Positions 17,097 to 26,735 of a stretch of 64,000 nucleotides of DNA are shown here, piece after piece. Both the position numbers and the translations under genes were made by a program. The notes below the pieces were generated by a model. That model had not been told where the DNA came from and did no database searches. It worked only from the letters and a program-made list of their open reading frames with translations. Each line of letters opens with the position of its first letter. Position 1 is the stretch's first letter. Origin of the DNA: Oceanobacillus sp. CFH 90083 (GTDB lineage Bacteria; Bacillota; Bacilli; Bacillales; Amphibacillaceae). The stretch is from the NCBI RefSeq assembly GCF_009389585.1, contig NZ_VIYG01000006.1, positions 186,001 to 250,000 of the forward strand. Reading direction: 5' to 3'.

Positions 17097-17603
17097 GATG
17101 ATTCTCCTATCCAATATGTAATAGAATAAGCTTACCGGTCTTAGATGCTAAAGTCAAAGCAAATATTCTCTCTGTCCGATGCAAATGTTGTTCACAAACT
17201 TTTTGAAAAGGTAAGTGGGGGAGGAATTTTAATTGAAACCTCACAATAAATAAGTAAACAAAAATTCTGCAATGATAATAGGATTGAATAATAGTCTTAA
17301 TCTGATGAATGATGTTCACTTCAAGATAACAAGGGGAAGGATACATGGAGGCTGTATGTTGACACAACAAAAGCTATATAGAAATGCTTCTCACTCGGCT
17401 CTTTCACAAATATGATTACTTATAACGGTTGGTGAAATTGGATGAAAAATATGATTATCCAATTATTTTTTACGTAATTAATTTCTATTATTAGATTATT
17501 AGGTTAATATAGCATTGTAAGAACAATTTAATACAGAACAAACCCTTCATCCTGGATGAATAATTTCAGATGAGGTAAGTTCCATCGGAGGAGAGTGTGC
17601 AGC
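17097..17603. other. Intergenic region, no gene seen
   Basis: About 500 bp between the divergent lipoprotein and bPH genes. AT-rich; I see promoter-like A/T tracts but no convincing coding frame, riboswitch or repeat. Confidence 0.6.
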
Positions 17604-18218
17604 ATGTTCAAAAAGATTGCTAGTGACGCATTAGGATTAAGTGATATTGGTAAAATTATTCGACCGGATGACTTTGATAAAACGGAATCAGATGACTACG
17701 TATTACATGAAGAAGGGGAACAAATTCATTTTCTGATTAAATCAAAATCAGATGAATATTGCTTTACAAATCGTGCTCTCATCCACTTAGATGGGGAAAA
17801 GGCAACAAGCAGTAAACGGAATATTTATCGCTACGATTACTATCGCTACCCCATTCAAAATGTTTCCGTTGAAACGGCTGGTACGATTGATTTGGATCTG
17901 GAAATAAAATTTACAATTGGCAGTCAGTCTATTTCTGTAGATATTGAGAAAAAAGAAGGCGAGGCTATTGCTGATTTATATAAATCATTAGTTACTATTT
18001 CACATATTCAGGACAGTGATGCACGTGTTAAAAGCTATGCAAAAGATAGTCTTGAATTATCCAAAACATTATTCACGGATAACCGTTTCCAGGAAGGTAC
18101 CATTGCTAATGAATTTGAAGAAGCTACTAAATTTGCTTTTGATTGGCTAAATACAACATACAATGATAATACACGAAAGGATTTTGGGGATATCTTTAAT
18201 AAGTATATTCAAAATTAA
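17604..18218 (+). CDS. bPH-domain protein (YvbH-like)
   Basis: 204 aa. Bacterial pleckstrin-homology-type domain (FKKIASDALGLSDIGKII, then EQIHFLIKSKSDEYCFTNRA and KRNIYRYDYYRYPIQNVSVE) followed by a helical C-terminal part, the layout of B. subtilis YvbH (bPH_1 plus oligomerisation region). Role unknown; no signal or membrane helix. The ATG at 17604 is 10 nt from GGAGGAG (17587-17593), better than the GTG at 17595. Monocistronic, with a strong hairpin downstream. Confidence 0.85.
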   Translation: MFKKIASDALGLSDIGKIIRPDDFDKTESDDYVLHEEGEQIHFLIKSKSDEYCFTNRALIHLDGEKATSSKRNIYRYDYYRYPIQNVSVETAGTIDLDLEIKFTIGSQSISVDIEKKEGEAIADLYKSLVTISHIQDSDARVKSYAKDSLELSKTLFTDNRFQEGTIANEFEEATKFAFDWLNTTYNDNTRKDFGDIFNKYIQN

Positions 18219-18250
18219 CAAAGAAAACTTCTAACGTTGAAAAGAAATTC

Positions 18251-18298
18251 AATGCCTCTTTAAGAAAGCTGTTGCTGCCTTTCTTAAAGAGGCATTTT
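18251..18298 (+). terminator. Terminator, perfect 18-bp stem
   Basis: AATGCCTCTTTAAGAAAG pairs with its exact inverse across a 10-nt loop. A short TTTT follows. Serves the bPH gene. Confidence 0.8.
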
Positions 18299-18383
18299 CA
18301 CTAGCAGAATTTATTCAGAAAAGCTTAAGTTTATAAAATTCTGTATCTGGTTCATCTATTCCTAAGCTAACTCGATGAAATAA

Positions 18384-18803
18384 TTACTTCACAATGACAG
18401 CCGGGCATTGTACACGTTTCATCACTTTATGACTGACACTGCCGATAACCATTTCTTGAAATTTATTTAACCCCCGGCTTCCAATCACGACTAAGTCTAC
18501 TTGATTGACATTCGCATACTTAATAATTTCTGGTCCTGGAGAACCATGTAATATCGTCACCTTGTACGTCACATTTGCTTCTCTTAAAACTTGCTCTGCA
18601 TTCTGTACCTTTTTACGCCGTTCTAACATTAATGCGTCATTGGAATTTGCATGTAAAACATCTGATTTTGCTTTTTCAAAATCGGCTACATACACGATAT
18701 CAACAAGTGTCTCCGTGGATAACCGGGCAATTTTTACAGCTTCTTTGGCAGCACGCACAGCATTTTCAGAGCCATCAGCAGCTAACAAAATATGTTTATA
18801 CAT
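18384..18803 (-). CDS. Universal stress protein, UspA family
   Basis: 139 aa single-domain Usp: N-terminal HILLAADGSENAVRAAKEAV and the nucleotide-binding loop VVIGSRGLNKFQEMVIGSVS, an ATP-binding type (G-2x-G-9x-G-S). It lies 15 bp downstream of the SulP gene on the same strand, with GAGGGG as ribosome site, so the two form an operon. Usp next to SulP transporters is common and suggests regulation of anion transport by nucleotide state (inference). Confidence 0.93.
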   Translation of the reverse strand: MYKHILLAADGSENAVRAAKEAVKIARLSTETLVDIVYVADFEKAKSDVLHANSNDALMLERRKKVQNAEQVLREANVTYKVTILHGSPGPEIIKYANVNQVDLVVIGSRGLNKFQEMVIGSVSHKVMKRVQCPAVIVK

Positions 18804-18818
18804 ATCGATTTCCCCTCT

Positions 18819-20252
18819 CTAGTGTGATGATGACATATGATCTAATTTTTGCATGATTTGTTGACTTGACGCATCCAGACCAGTCACTTCTACTTTAATC
18901 CCTTTTTCAGCTAATAACTCCTTCACTTTGATGAAGGCGGCTACACCTGAATCATCCCAAATATGACTGTTTGAAAAGTTAATGATGATACTTTTCTCAT
19001 GAATATCAGCATGTTTAAAGTAATCAATAAAACTATCAGCAGAAGCAAAAAATAATTGTCCCTCTACTATATAGTGTATGTCCTGTTTGATCACTTTTAC
19101 AGTAGAAATTTTAACAACGAAGAAAATCGCACTTAAAAGAACACCAGCAATAACGCCTTTAGATAAGTCATGTGTCCATACGACAATCACAACCGTTGTT
19201 AACATTACAATCGCATCTGTGCGGGGAGCTTTTACTAAATATTTAAAAGAGCCCCAGTCAAATGTGCCGATACTGACCATAATCATAATACCGACTAAGA
19301 CCGGCATCGGAATTTGTACTACAAGATTTCCTAAGACAAGAATTAAAAACATAAGGAACAAGCCTGCTATCAGTGTTGATAATCGTCCCCGGCCGCCTGA
19401 TTTCACATTAATGACAGATTGGCCAATCATCGCACAGCCTGCCATACCTCCAAAGAAACCATTAATGAAATTCGCAATACCCTGACCGCGTGCTTCTTTA
19501 TTTTTATCACTTTCTGTTGCAGTCATATCATCCACAATTCTTGCTGTTAATAAAGATTCTAATAATCCAACGATCGCTAAAGCTAAAGAATATGGAAAAA
19601 TGATTTGTAATGTTTCTAAGCTGATTGGTACATCAGGAATTAAAAAAGCAGGCAGAGATTGAGAAATATTCCCCAAATCGCCAACTGTATGTAATTCAAC
19701 ACCGCCAAAGATGGCAATAGCCGTCAGAGAGACAATCGCAATTAGTGGTGCTGGAATTACCTTTACAAAACGTGGTAAAGTATAGACAATGATTAAAGTA
19801 ATGGCTACAAATAGATAAGTCATGGTTGAAATGCCTAAAAAGTGAGGCACTTGGGCCATAAAAATAAGAATTGCTAATGCATTGACAAAGCCAATCATGA
19901 CGGCATTTGGAATGAATTTCATGATTTTAGCTATTTTAAAGATACCAAATAAGATTTGAATTATCCCGGTTAAAATAGTGGCTGCCAGCAAATAGTCCAG
20001 CCCATACTCTCTGACAAGCGGTGCCATCAGTAATGCCATTGCTCCAGTAGCTGCTGAAATCATACCGGGACGTCCGCCGACAAAAGCAATAATGACAGCT
20101 ATACAGAATGAGGCATATAACCCTACCATCGGGTCTACGCCGGCAATAATTGAAAAGGCAATGGCTTCCGGGATAAGTGCCAGTGCCACGACAATTCCTG
20201 ACAGAATATCTCCCCGGATGTTGCCGAGCCATTGTTGTTTTAATGTTTGCAT
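18819..20252 (-). CDS. SulP-family anion transporter with STAS domain
   Basis: 477 aa. SulP membrane domain ([20 protein letters not shown] signature near the N-terminus, [21 protein letters not shown], about 10-12 helices) and a C-terminal STAS domain (residues ~375-470, [20 protein letters not shown]). Family members carry sulfate, bicarbonate or other anions; sequence alone does not decide. The short N-terminus resembles the BicA/bicarbonate-like branch. AAGGAG precedes the start. Operon with the downstream UspA gene. No sulfonate genes are near, so a link with the Xsc locus is not implied. Confidence 0.92.
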   Translation of the reverse strand: MQTLKQQWLGNIRGDILSGIVVALALIPEAIAFSIIAGVDPMVGLYASFCIAVIIAFVGGRPGMISAATGAMALLMAPLVREYGLDYLLAATILTGIIQILFGIFKIAKIMKFIPNAVMIGFVNALAILIFMAQVPHFLGISTMTYLFVAITLIIVYTLPRFVKVIPAPLIAIVSLTAIAIFGGVELHTVGDLGNISQSLPAFLIPDVPISLETLQIIFPYSLALAIVGLLESLLTARIVDDMTATESDKNKEARGQGIANFINGFFGGMAGCAMIGQSVINVKSGGRGRLSTLIAGLFLMFLILVLGNLVVQIPMPVLVGIMIMVSIGTFDWGSFKYLVKAPRTDAIVMLTTVVIVVWTHDLSKGVIAGVLLSAIFFVVKISTVKVIKQDIHYIVEGQLFFASADSFIDYFKHADIHEKSIIINFSNSHIWDDSGVAAFIKVKELLAEKGIKVEVTGLDASSQQIMQKLDHMSSSH

Positions 20253-20343
20253 GATAATCTCCTTTTATTAAAATTCTTTGATTATCATACCACTTATTGT
20301 TCTAAAAGGGAACCATTTTGGGAAGAATTAAGGAGCGATATAT

Positions 20344-20895
20344 ATGATTTTTGGCTATAAACGCCCTATTCATAATGATAAATCCTGTCAAAATCAATTA
20401 GATATAGAGCATATTTCATTCGATAAAATATACGAAGAAGCGCACCATTTACCGAAAAAGCGTGAACAGCTGGAAGAATTATTAATAAGCTTAAGCAGAG
20501 GGGATCAAATATTTGTACAAAGTTTCTTCGTGCTTGCTGATTCTACACTGCATCTGATGGAAATACTGAAGCTATGTGAAAAAGATGGAGTCATCATTCA
20601 TTTTCTACAGGAGGGGATGAACAGCTCTGATGTATTAGCCTGTACTTTATCAGAAATGCTGGAGCATATGATTACGTTTCAGGCTGATATTACCAGACAT
20701 TCCACCATTATTGGCATGGAACGTGCAAAGGAAAAAGGTAAAAAGATTGGCAGACCAAAAAAAGCAGACGAAAATGTGAAAAAAGCTATGTTGATGTATC
20801 ATTCCGGGAATTATACGCTGAGGGATATTAAAATGGAGACAGGTATTAGTAAATCAACATTGTATCGTTACCTTGAAAATGAGGATAATCTGTAG
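20344..20895 (+). CDS. Serine-recombinase (resolvase) homologue lacking catalytic residues
   Basis: 183 aa with resolvase layout: N-terminal catalytic-like domain, long E helix (ITRHSTIIGMERAKEKGKKI), the GRPKKAD hinge and a C-terminal helix-turn-helix (TLRDIKMETGISKSTLYRYL). The hallmark GYxRVS is replaced by GYKRPI, so the nucleophilic serine is missing, and the LDRLARS-like block reads FFVLADS, losing its arginine. It probably binds DNA without recombining it. It is intact and has a plausible site upstream, so it is not simply decayed. Monocistronic, divergent from SulP. Confidence 0.8.
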   Translation: MIFGYKRPIHNDKSCQNQLDIEHISFDKIYEEAHHLPKKREQLEELLISLSRGDQIFVQSFFVLADSTLHLMEILKLCEKDGVIIHFLQEGMNSSDVLACTLSEMLEHMITFQADITRHSTIIGMERAKEKGKKIGRPKKADENVKKAMLMYHSGNYTLRDIKMETGISKSTLYRYLENEDNL

Positions 20896-21304
20896 GTGTG
20901 GTCGATATGTGTATTACGAAATGCAGGTAAAGTTTTTATGGATGCCAATCATTTTTATCAACAGACATAGAAATCATTTCTAATGCTTTTTCATTAAATA
21001 TATTTACTCTATTTAGCACTTGCTGTATTGACATAGAATGAAAATATATTAAAATTAGCCGTATTTCAATTTTAAGTACAAATCTTGTCAAACTTGGATT
21101 TCTGCTTTTGTTTTGGTCACAGCAAATTTTTTCAGCCATTTTGTGCTTTTAATCTTCTGATGAATGGTGCTCTAATGGTAGATAGTATAAAGGTGTTTGG
21201 TGATAAGACCGAGGAGGTGCCACATCACAACTATGCGTTTGATTAGTTTACAGCTAAATGACATAATATAAGAAATGATTAATAAATAACAAGGAGTGTG
21301 TCGA
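20896..21304. other. Intergenic region without a supported gene
   Basis: About 400 bp. A minus-strand frame at 20936-21139 lacks a ribosome site and recognisable features. Only the AAGGAG at 21290 belonging to the VOC gene is clear. Confidence 0.5.
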
Positions 21305-21739
21305 ATGTTTAAAGGAGTAGAATTTGATTTTGTTGTAAAAGACAGCAAAGCAGCACTGGAACAATATAAATCCATTTTTGATGTAGAAGTAGTAGAGGAG
21401 ACAAGTTTTAAAACCGGGAATAATGAAGCAGTGTTCACCATTTATGATACGCGTTTTCACATGCTTGATGAGAATCCTGAATATCAATTATTTGCACCGA
21501 AAGAGGGACATCCGCAATCGTTCTGGTTTAATGTAGTAGTTTCGGATATTCAAAAAACCTTTGATAAAGCTATGTCAGCTGATGCAACGGAAATTCAGCC
21601 TGTTACAAAAATGGAGGAAATGGGTATTTCCAATGCAATGTTTTTGGATAGTTTTGGTTATGTATGGATGTTACATGAAATTCATCGTGAGGTATCCTTT
21701 GAAGAACGGATTGACATTTTAAGTAAAGATTTTGAATGA
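21305..21739 (+). CDS. VOC (glyoxalase/PhnB-like) family protein
   Basis: 144 aa, two beta-alpha-beta-beta-beta units as in vicinal-oxygen-chelate proteins (EFDFVVKDSKAALEQYKSIF at the start; FWFNVVVSDIQKTFDKAMSA; DSFGYVWMLHEIHRE at the end). DFxVKDSxAALxxY and the terminal GYxWxLHE are PhnB-like. Substrate unknown. ATG at 21305 is 9 nt after AAGGAG, chosen over the GTG at 21296. Confidence 0.88.
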   Translation: MFKGVEFDFVVKDSKAALEQYKSIFDVEVVEETSFKTGNNEAVFTIYDTRFHMLDENPEYQLFAPKEGHPQSFWFNVVVSDIQKTFDKAMSADATEIQPVTKMEEMGISNAMFLDSFGYVWMLHEIHREVSFEERIDILSKDFE

Positions 21740-22120
21740 CTGTATTGGCTATTGTTTAGAAACGCCAGTTAAAAGCATCACAATCGTCTGGGATCTTTAC
21801 GGTAATAATGAAATACAGAGGGAACAAAGGCGTTTACCGATTTCTACAGGGAAGAGGTGAACGTTTTTTCACATAGGGTAAAAAAATTTAATAAAGCCCT
21901 CAAGAGCTATTAAATAAATATGAAGTAATTGTTCGAAATATGGCAATTCATACATCGACCGGAAACAATATCAGGAGATTGTAAGGGAGTGGCAGTCTCT
22001 TTATAGATACCGCCGGGCAATGATGGATGAACGAAGTAAATTATAATGCCGTGTATCATTTAAATTGCGATTGTGTTTGGCTAATTACTGCTTTAATTTT
22101 GCACCTATGCCATTGATACT
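21740..22120. other. Intergenic, possible decayed DNA
   Basis: About 380 bp with no intact frame or recognisable RNA. Stop-dense in all frames read; origin unclear. Confidence 0.5.
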
Positions 22121-22158
22121 AAAAAACAAGGAGCTACCGAGGTGTCTCCTTGTTTTTT
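22121..22158 (-). terminator. Bidirectional terminator downstream of dps
   Basis: AAAAAACAAGGAG / CTCCTTGTTTTTT, perfect stem, with T runs in both directions. Confidence 0.9.
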
Positions 22159-22163
22159 TCTAT

Positions 22164-22649
22164 TTATTCCGAGCTGCCGTCTGTCAGATGAGATTCTAAG
22201 AACCAGAGACTTTTATCCAGTTTTCGGGATATCTCGGTAAATAAATCAGATGTGTTCGGATCCTCGTCAGCGGAAATTTCAATTGCTTCCCGGACATTAT
22301 TGGCTACAATTGCCCAGCGTTCTGTCAGGTTCTCAAGCACAAGAATATCTTTTGTATTTTGAAGCTCCCAAGCAGGAAGGCTTGTTTCTGATGCAATAAA
22401 TTGTACGGGCTTTCCAACTGATCCGCCTAGGCTCGCAGCTTGCTCTGCAACAGAGTCAATTAATTCCGGAATACCTCCAGCCAGGTCATCGAAAAATTGA
22501 TGGTAGGCAATGAAATGAGGTCCGCGAACATTCCAATGAGCCAGCTTTGTCTGGATAAAAAGGTCTGTTAAATCGGTTACCTGCTGGTTAAGAAGTTCTA
22601 TCATATGTTCTCTGGATTTTTCTGAATGTGCTTTTCTAAATGTACTCAT
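22164..22649 (-). CDS. dps: Dps-family DNA-protecting ferritin
   Basis: 161 aa. Oxidises and stores Fe(II) using peroxide as a dodecamer and may coat DNA. The ferroxidase signature is intact: KLAHWNVRGPHFIAYHQFFD (His, and Asp in FDDLAG) and DSVAEQAASLGG (Glu). The N-terminal RKAHSEKSREHMIELLNQQ tail is basic, as in DNA-binding Dps. AGGAGG precedes the ATG. Expected to be under stress or peroxide control, but I see no certain operator. Confidence 0.95.
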   Translation of the reverse strand: MSTFRKAHSEKSREHMIELLNQQVTDLTDLFIQTKLAHWNVRGPHFIAYHQFFDDLAGGIPELIDSVAEQAASLGGSVGKPVQFIASETSLPAWELQNTKDILVLENLTERWAIVANNVREAIEISADEDPNTSDLFTEISRKLDKSLWFLESHLTDGSSE

Positions 22650-23291
22650 TTGTGTTCCCTCCTAAAAGTTTTTTTCAACGTTCTCTGGAAAGCTGTAACA
22701 GACGGGCATTTAAAAATACAGGGGTATCTTATACAATTAACTGCAGAAATAGATAACAAAAGAGTACTGTTGTGATTTAACGCATAAGTATAGAGAGCTT
22801 TTCCTTTTGTTAAAAATCCTGTTTAATGCATAATATGCTATTGTATCTCAGTGAACACTTGAAAGGCATATAATAAAAATACCCTTAAAATTACTAATAC
22901 CCAAATTCATCAAACAGTAAACATCTGGAATTAGAAATAGTCAGGGTGGTTTTGGTTATATGAAATGCAAAGAGGTATATGGTTTTCATTAATTTATAAA
23001 AAATATAGTAAAACAGATAGCCGTTAGGTAAACGACGCTTTTAAAGCAAGAATTTTTCTTGTAAATCTGTTTCCTGCCGTACTATTTAATTTTGATAAAG
23101 CCGACATCGTATTTTACTTCCACATTTTTGTCAAGTGAACGTCTCGCTCGAAATAATTTATTTCTTCTCAGAATAAATCCAATTAGATTTATGAGCTTAA
23201 TCATGAAACGCATTTACAAAAACGAATAAATCTATTAACATAGCCAGAAAATAAAAGAATAGATAGAATATAGAAGGTGAATAAAAACTAG
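22650..23291. other. Long divergent intergenic region
   Basis: About 640 bp between dps and the MFS gene. It contains a small dyad (CAAGAATTTTTCTTG near 23048) and promoter-like AT stretches; no gene, RNA element or repeat recognised. Confidence 0.5.
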
Positions 23292-24425
23292 ATGGATCGA
23301 CTTTGGACAAAATCATATATTTTATTATTAGTTGGAATGTTTTTCTTATTTACTGGATTTTATATGTTCTATCCAACGTTACCGCTTTATATAAAAGAAC
23401 TTGGTGGCAATGCGTCTCATGTTGGATTGGCAATGGGGATTTTCATGTTTTCGGGAATGGTATGCAGGGCTTTAATTGGCGGATTATCAGATCGGTATGG
23501 AAGAAAAATTTTTATTGTTTCAGGTTTAGTTTTGTTTATTATAATTACCTGTTTATACCAATGGACTGCAGGGATTTTTTATTTACTTATTCTTAGAGTG
23601 TTTCATGGAATGAGCTGGGGAACGACAGCAACTTCTATACATATCATTTTTGCAGATATGATTCCTGCTAATAGACGAGGGGAGGGACTTGGCTGGACTG
23701 GAGTAGCAATGACATTAGCAATGGCAGTTGGTCCCATGATTGGTTTTGCAGTGATGGATTATTTTTCATTCTCTGCCTTACTTTATCTTATTATTATACT
23801 GGCGGCGATTACTTTAATCATATCAGTATTTATAAAGCTGCCGTTTGAAGTGAAGCAGAAGCAGGGAGTAATACATTTTTTTGAAAAATCGGTATTTCCA
23901 GTTACGTTAACAGTGTTCTTTTTATATGTTTCTTATGGTGGAATTACTATTTTCGTACCTTTGTTTTCAGAAACAGTTGATGTAAATCCAGCTACTTTTT
24001 TTCTGATTTATGCGATTACCTTGCTGGGATCTCGTCCAATTCTGGGAAAGTTTTCAGATAGATATGGAGGAAAGGTAATTATTATTCCTGCATTAGCTGC
24101 CTCTGCTATTGCATTAATTGTATTAGGCTATGCAACAAATAACTTTATGATGTCTTTGGCAGCTATTTTATATGGTCTTGGTTTCGGCGGGGCAAATCCG
24201 GCCTTGCAAGCAACTATTATCCGGATGGTTCCTAAAGAAAGAATCGGCGTAGCCACTGCATCGTTTGGGACCTCTACGGATTTGGGAATTGGACTGGGAG
24301 CAATTATCCTTGGCTGGGTAGCCAGATATACAGACTATACAATTTTATTTGCTATATGTGCATTTTCTGTTATCCTGTCATTTTTAACATTCACCATATT
24401 AGTAAGGAGAAGATTAAAGGATTAG
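23292..24425 (+). CDS. MFS transporter
   Basis: 377 aa, 12 predicted helices. Motif A between helices 2 and 3: GGLSDRYGRKIF, repeated as GKFSDRYGGKVI in the second half, and motif-C-like VAMTLAMAVGPMIGF. It belongs to the drug:H+ antiporter-like branch of efflux transporters; substrate unknown. Start ATG 23292 has GAAGGTGA about 13 nt upstream. Monocistronic. Confidence 0.92.
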   Translation: MDRLWTKSYILLLVGMFFLFTGFYMFYPTLPLYIKELGGNASHVGLAMGIFMFSGMVCRALIGGLSDRYGRKIFIVSGLVLFIIITCLYQWTAGIFYLLILRVFHGMSWGTTATSIHIIFADMIPANRRGEGLGWTGVAMTLAMAVGPMIGFAVMDYFSFSALLYLIIILAAITLIISVFIKLPFEVKQKQGVIHFFEKSVFPVTLTVFFLYVSYGGITIFVPLFSETVDVNPATFFLIYAITLLGSRPILGKFSDRYGGKVIIIPALAASAIALIVLGYATNNFMMSLAAILYGLGFGGANPALQATIIRMVPKERIGVATASFGTSTDLGIGLGAIILGWVARYTDYTILFAICAFSVILSFLTFTILVRRRLKD

Positions 24426-24631
24426 CTGTATCATCCAGTATCAAGGAAAAGGTGAAGTGAATGGTGAAAAGCTTTCCTAAAGAGGGATTTCATTATTTTC
24501 TTTTATCACATTTCATTTTAGCATGTGATAAAATAATAAATTGGTTGTATTTAATTGCTAAAAGAAGCTAAACCATAATGCAGCTACAATCATATTAATA
24601 TACTATAGCCATGTTCTGCTTTGTTAGATAG

Positions 24632-24664
24632 CCATTATACATCATTATACATCATTATACATAT
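24632..24664 (+). repeat. Three tandem copies of a 10-bp unit upstream of a VanZ gene
   Basis: The unit ATCATTATAC (first copy GCCATTATAC) repeats three times and ends about 10 bp before the ribosome site. It may modulate promoter spacing or simply be slippage. Confidence 0.7.
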
Positions 24665-24680
24665 AAAAGGAGGCAGTGAA

Positions 24681-25142
24681 ATGTATAAATCACTCTCCTG
24701 GACTGCTGTTATATTTTGGATGGTACTTATTTTTTATTTATCACATCAGCCTGCCGCTGTTTCCAATGAACTCAGTTCAGGAATTACAGAAATGATTGTA
24801 AATACTTTAGAAAAACTTGCTTCCTCATTCCAGCTTAACATTGGAGAACTGCATCATATCGTTAGAAAAAATGCACACTTTTTTGCCTATTTTATATTGG
24901 GCGTTCTCGTTTTGAACGGATTAAGAAGAAGTGGCGTATATGGCAAGAAAGGTGTTGGTATTGCGCTGTTGATTTGCATTCTGTATGCAATAACGGATGA
25001 GGTACATCAGCTATTTATCCCCGGAAGGTCAGGAGAGATAACGGATGTTTTGATTGATAGTGCGGGTGCAAGCGTGGGGATGGCTGTTTATTTAGTTATT
25101 TCCAGATTAACAGAATGGCGTAGAGATAGGCGCACCCTTTGA
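24681..25142 (+). CDS. VanZ-family membrane protein
   Basis: About 153 aa, four membrane helices, typical VanZ sequence: FYLSHQPAA, VRKNAHFFAYFILGVL, ITDEVHQLFIPGRSGEITDV and DSAGASVG. VanZ was named for low-level teicoplanin resistance; the biochemical role is unsettled. AGGAGG at 24669 decides the ATG at 24681. A second VanZ domain is encoded at 34961. Confidence 0.92.
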   Translation: MYKSLSWTAVIFWMVLIFYLSHQPAAVSNELSSGITEMIVNTLEKLASSFQLNIGELHHIVRKNAHFFAYFILGVLVLNGLRRSGVYGKKGVGIALLICILYAITDEVHQLFIPGRSGEITDVLIDSAGASVGMAVYLVISRLTEWRRDRRTL

Positions 25143-25346
25143 CTTATAGTTTGGGGTATTTTTGATAGAGTAGGAGAAATAGAATAAACGAGTGGATCAT
25201 TGTGAAACGGTCTCTCCGTGGAAAATAGTGGAGATTCAATGAAGCCTTCCTCTTTGTACATCTTCTTTAAGAGGTTATAAAGGAAATAATATCTTTTTTC
25301 GTGTAGGCTATTCATATAAACATTTCCAAATAGAGAGGAGTTTGCT

Positions 25347-25733
25347 ATGAGAGAAGCAATTATGCTGATTGTAGATTTAATCAATGATATTCATGATATG
25401 ATTGCCGGTACATTTGGTACAAACATGACGGATAAAGAGCTGCATTTCTGGATTTTTGGAATTTTGGGTATTGTGACTTTCTTTATTGTTTATTTTGTAT
25501 TTAAAGTATTATCAAAATTAAAGTGGAATATTGCTATTTTAGCATTTCTATACACCTTTACTATGATGGTTGTTCTTGTATTTGCTGTGGAGATTCAGCA
25601 GGCATATACGCAGCGGGGAAATATGGAGTTCGCAGATGCAGTTATGGGCTTGTGGGGATTTGTCGTCTTTTTTGCTGTTTATGCAGTTATTGGTATTATT
25701 GGTTACTTTATCTATAAAGCTGTTAGAAAATAA
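25347..25733 (+). CDS. Small membrane protein, VanZ-like features, unknown
   Basis: 128 aa with three hydrophobic helices (about 36-57, 62-82, 101-124) and a conserved-looking EIQQAYTQRGNMEFADAVMG between the second and third, reminiscent of the E-x-x-Q segment of VanZ proteins. GAGAGGAG at 25332 gives a good start. Hairpin terminator directly after. Function unknown; could be an unlinked VanZ relative. Confidence 0.75.
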   Translation: MREAIMLIVDLINDIHDMIAGTFGTNMTDKELHFWIFGILGIVTFFIVYFVFKVLSKLKWNIAILAFLYTFTMMVVLVFAVEIQQAYTQRGNMEFADAVMGLWGFVVFFAVYAVIGIIGYFIYKAVRK

Positions 25734-25737
25734 TTGA

Positions 25738-25776
25738 AGCACCTTGTTAAGGAGAGTGGATAACAAGGTGCTTTTT
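25738..25776 (+). terminator. Terminator
   Basis: AGCACCTTGTTA / TAACAAGGTGCT perfect 12-bp stem followed by TTTTT. Confidence 0.92.
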
Positions 25777-25793
25777 CTGTGCCTATCATTTCA

Positions 25794-26470
25794 TTACTCG
25801 ATACCCACAGAAACAGACTCTGGTAACGTGCTTCCTCCATCAATAACATATTGTCCGCCTGTGATATAGCTGGATTCATCACTTCCTAAAAAGGCAGCAA
25901 GCTCTCCAACTTCTTCAGGCAGTCCGAGACGCCCCATTGGAATGGCTGATGCCATCTCTGTCAGCGCAGCCTCTGGATTATCAGGATTGGATGTTTTAGC
26001 AATACTTTCAGTATTGGCGTACGGGCATATCCGAGCTGTATAGCGTTCACCCGAATGTTTTTAGGAGCGTATTCTACTGCCAATGCTTTGGTAAAGCCGA
26101 TTTTGAAAAGGCATAAGCAACTTCACCTGGATCAGCAACGATATCACCTGTGACAGAGGACATCACAACAATATTACCGCCGCCATTTTCCAGCATATGT
26201 GGCAGGACAGCTTTTGTTGTATTCCATACCCCTTTAATATTTACATCGATATGGAAGTTCAGGTCCTCATCACTCATTTCCAGAAAATCGCCTAATTTTG
26301 CTACACCAGCAATGGCTGCCAGCACATCAATGCTGCCAAATTGGTTTACAGTATTTTGAGCAGCTGCGTGACAGGCTGCTGCATCTGTAACATCAACAAT
26401 TTGTACAGCCACCGGTACACCATATTTCGTTGATATTTCTTTGGCGGTTTCCTCTACTTTTGAACAAAAA
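25794..26470 (-). pseudogene. Broken short-chain dehydrogenase/reductase gene
   Basis: Reads as an SDR on the minus strand: VEETAKEISTKYGVPVAVQI, GSIDVLAAIAGVAKLGDFLE, VVMSSVTGDIVADPGEVAYA FSKSA (catalytic Ser and Tyr region), then a frameshift near 26100 and a further one before MGRLGLPEEVGELAAFLGSD and ITGGQYVIDGGSTLP. The N-terminal Rossmann TGxxxGIG segment is missing: similarity stops at 26470, where an IS605-type element begins. Two lesions plus truncation make it a pseudogene, probably disabled by insertion and later deletion. Confidence 0.85.
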
Positions 26471-26528
26471 GTGAAGGCGCAGTCCCCTTCAAATTGCCAA
26501 GCAATTAGTAGGGGACTGCGCCTTCACG
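26471..26528. repeat. Perfect 17-bp inverted repeat at the left end of the IS605-type element
   Basis: GTGAAGGCGCAGTCCCC and its exact inverse flank a 23-nt loop. It overlaps the last codons of relic tnpA, as expected for the left-end hairpin recognised by Y1 transposases. Confidence 0.8.
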
Positions 26529-26700
26529 GTCTTGATTTTCGATATAGTTTTTGATTACTTCTAAAGAAGCTCATCCTGTCGAGAGGATAAGATACCTTCT
26601 GCTCCAAAAATAAGGTTTCCAAGTAATACGGTGCTAAGAATTCAGCAAATTCCTTTCGTATACATCCTGAGGATACCGTTTTAAAACGGATTGCTTTATA
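26505..26700 (-). pseudogene. Relic of IS200/IS605 transposase tnpA
   Basis: Minus strand pieces RKEFAEFLAPYYLETLF, then after a frameshift FWSRRYLILSTG, a stop, and ASLEVIKNYIENQD to the end. These are the C-terminal third of a Y1 transposase, including the helix with the catalytic Tyr (KNYIENQ). The HUH domain is gone, so the element cannot move by itself. Divergent from tnpB, the standard IS605 arrangement. Confidence 0.8.
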
Positions 26701-26735
26701 ATGTAAGGATGACCTAGATAAGGGAGGGTTGGTTG

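Noticed and set aside
19078-19485. 135-codon plus-strand frame opposite the SulP gene
   Set aside because: Reverse image of membrane helices, no ribosome site; the SulP frame carries all family motifs.
18384-20252. SulP-UspA pair as sulfate importer for the sulfonate pathway
   Set aside because: It is 34 kb from xsc, and SulP specificity cannot be read from the sequence; no evidence of linkage.
20936-21139. 67-codon minus-strand frame in an intergenic region
   Set aside because: No ribosome site, no similarity I recognise; could be a relic but unsupported as a gene.
24632-24664. Triple 10-bp repeat considered as CRISPR or iteron
   Set aside because: Units are adjacent with no spacers and there is no replication or Cas gene; simple tandem repeat.
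26471-26528. Long perfect hairpin considered as a terminator for the SDR gene
   Set aside because: No T run and it overlaps the tnpA tail and element boundary; better explained as the IS605 left-end hairpin.
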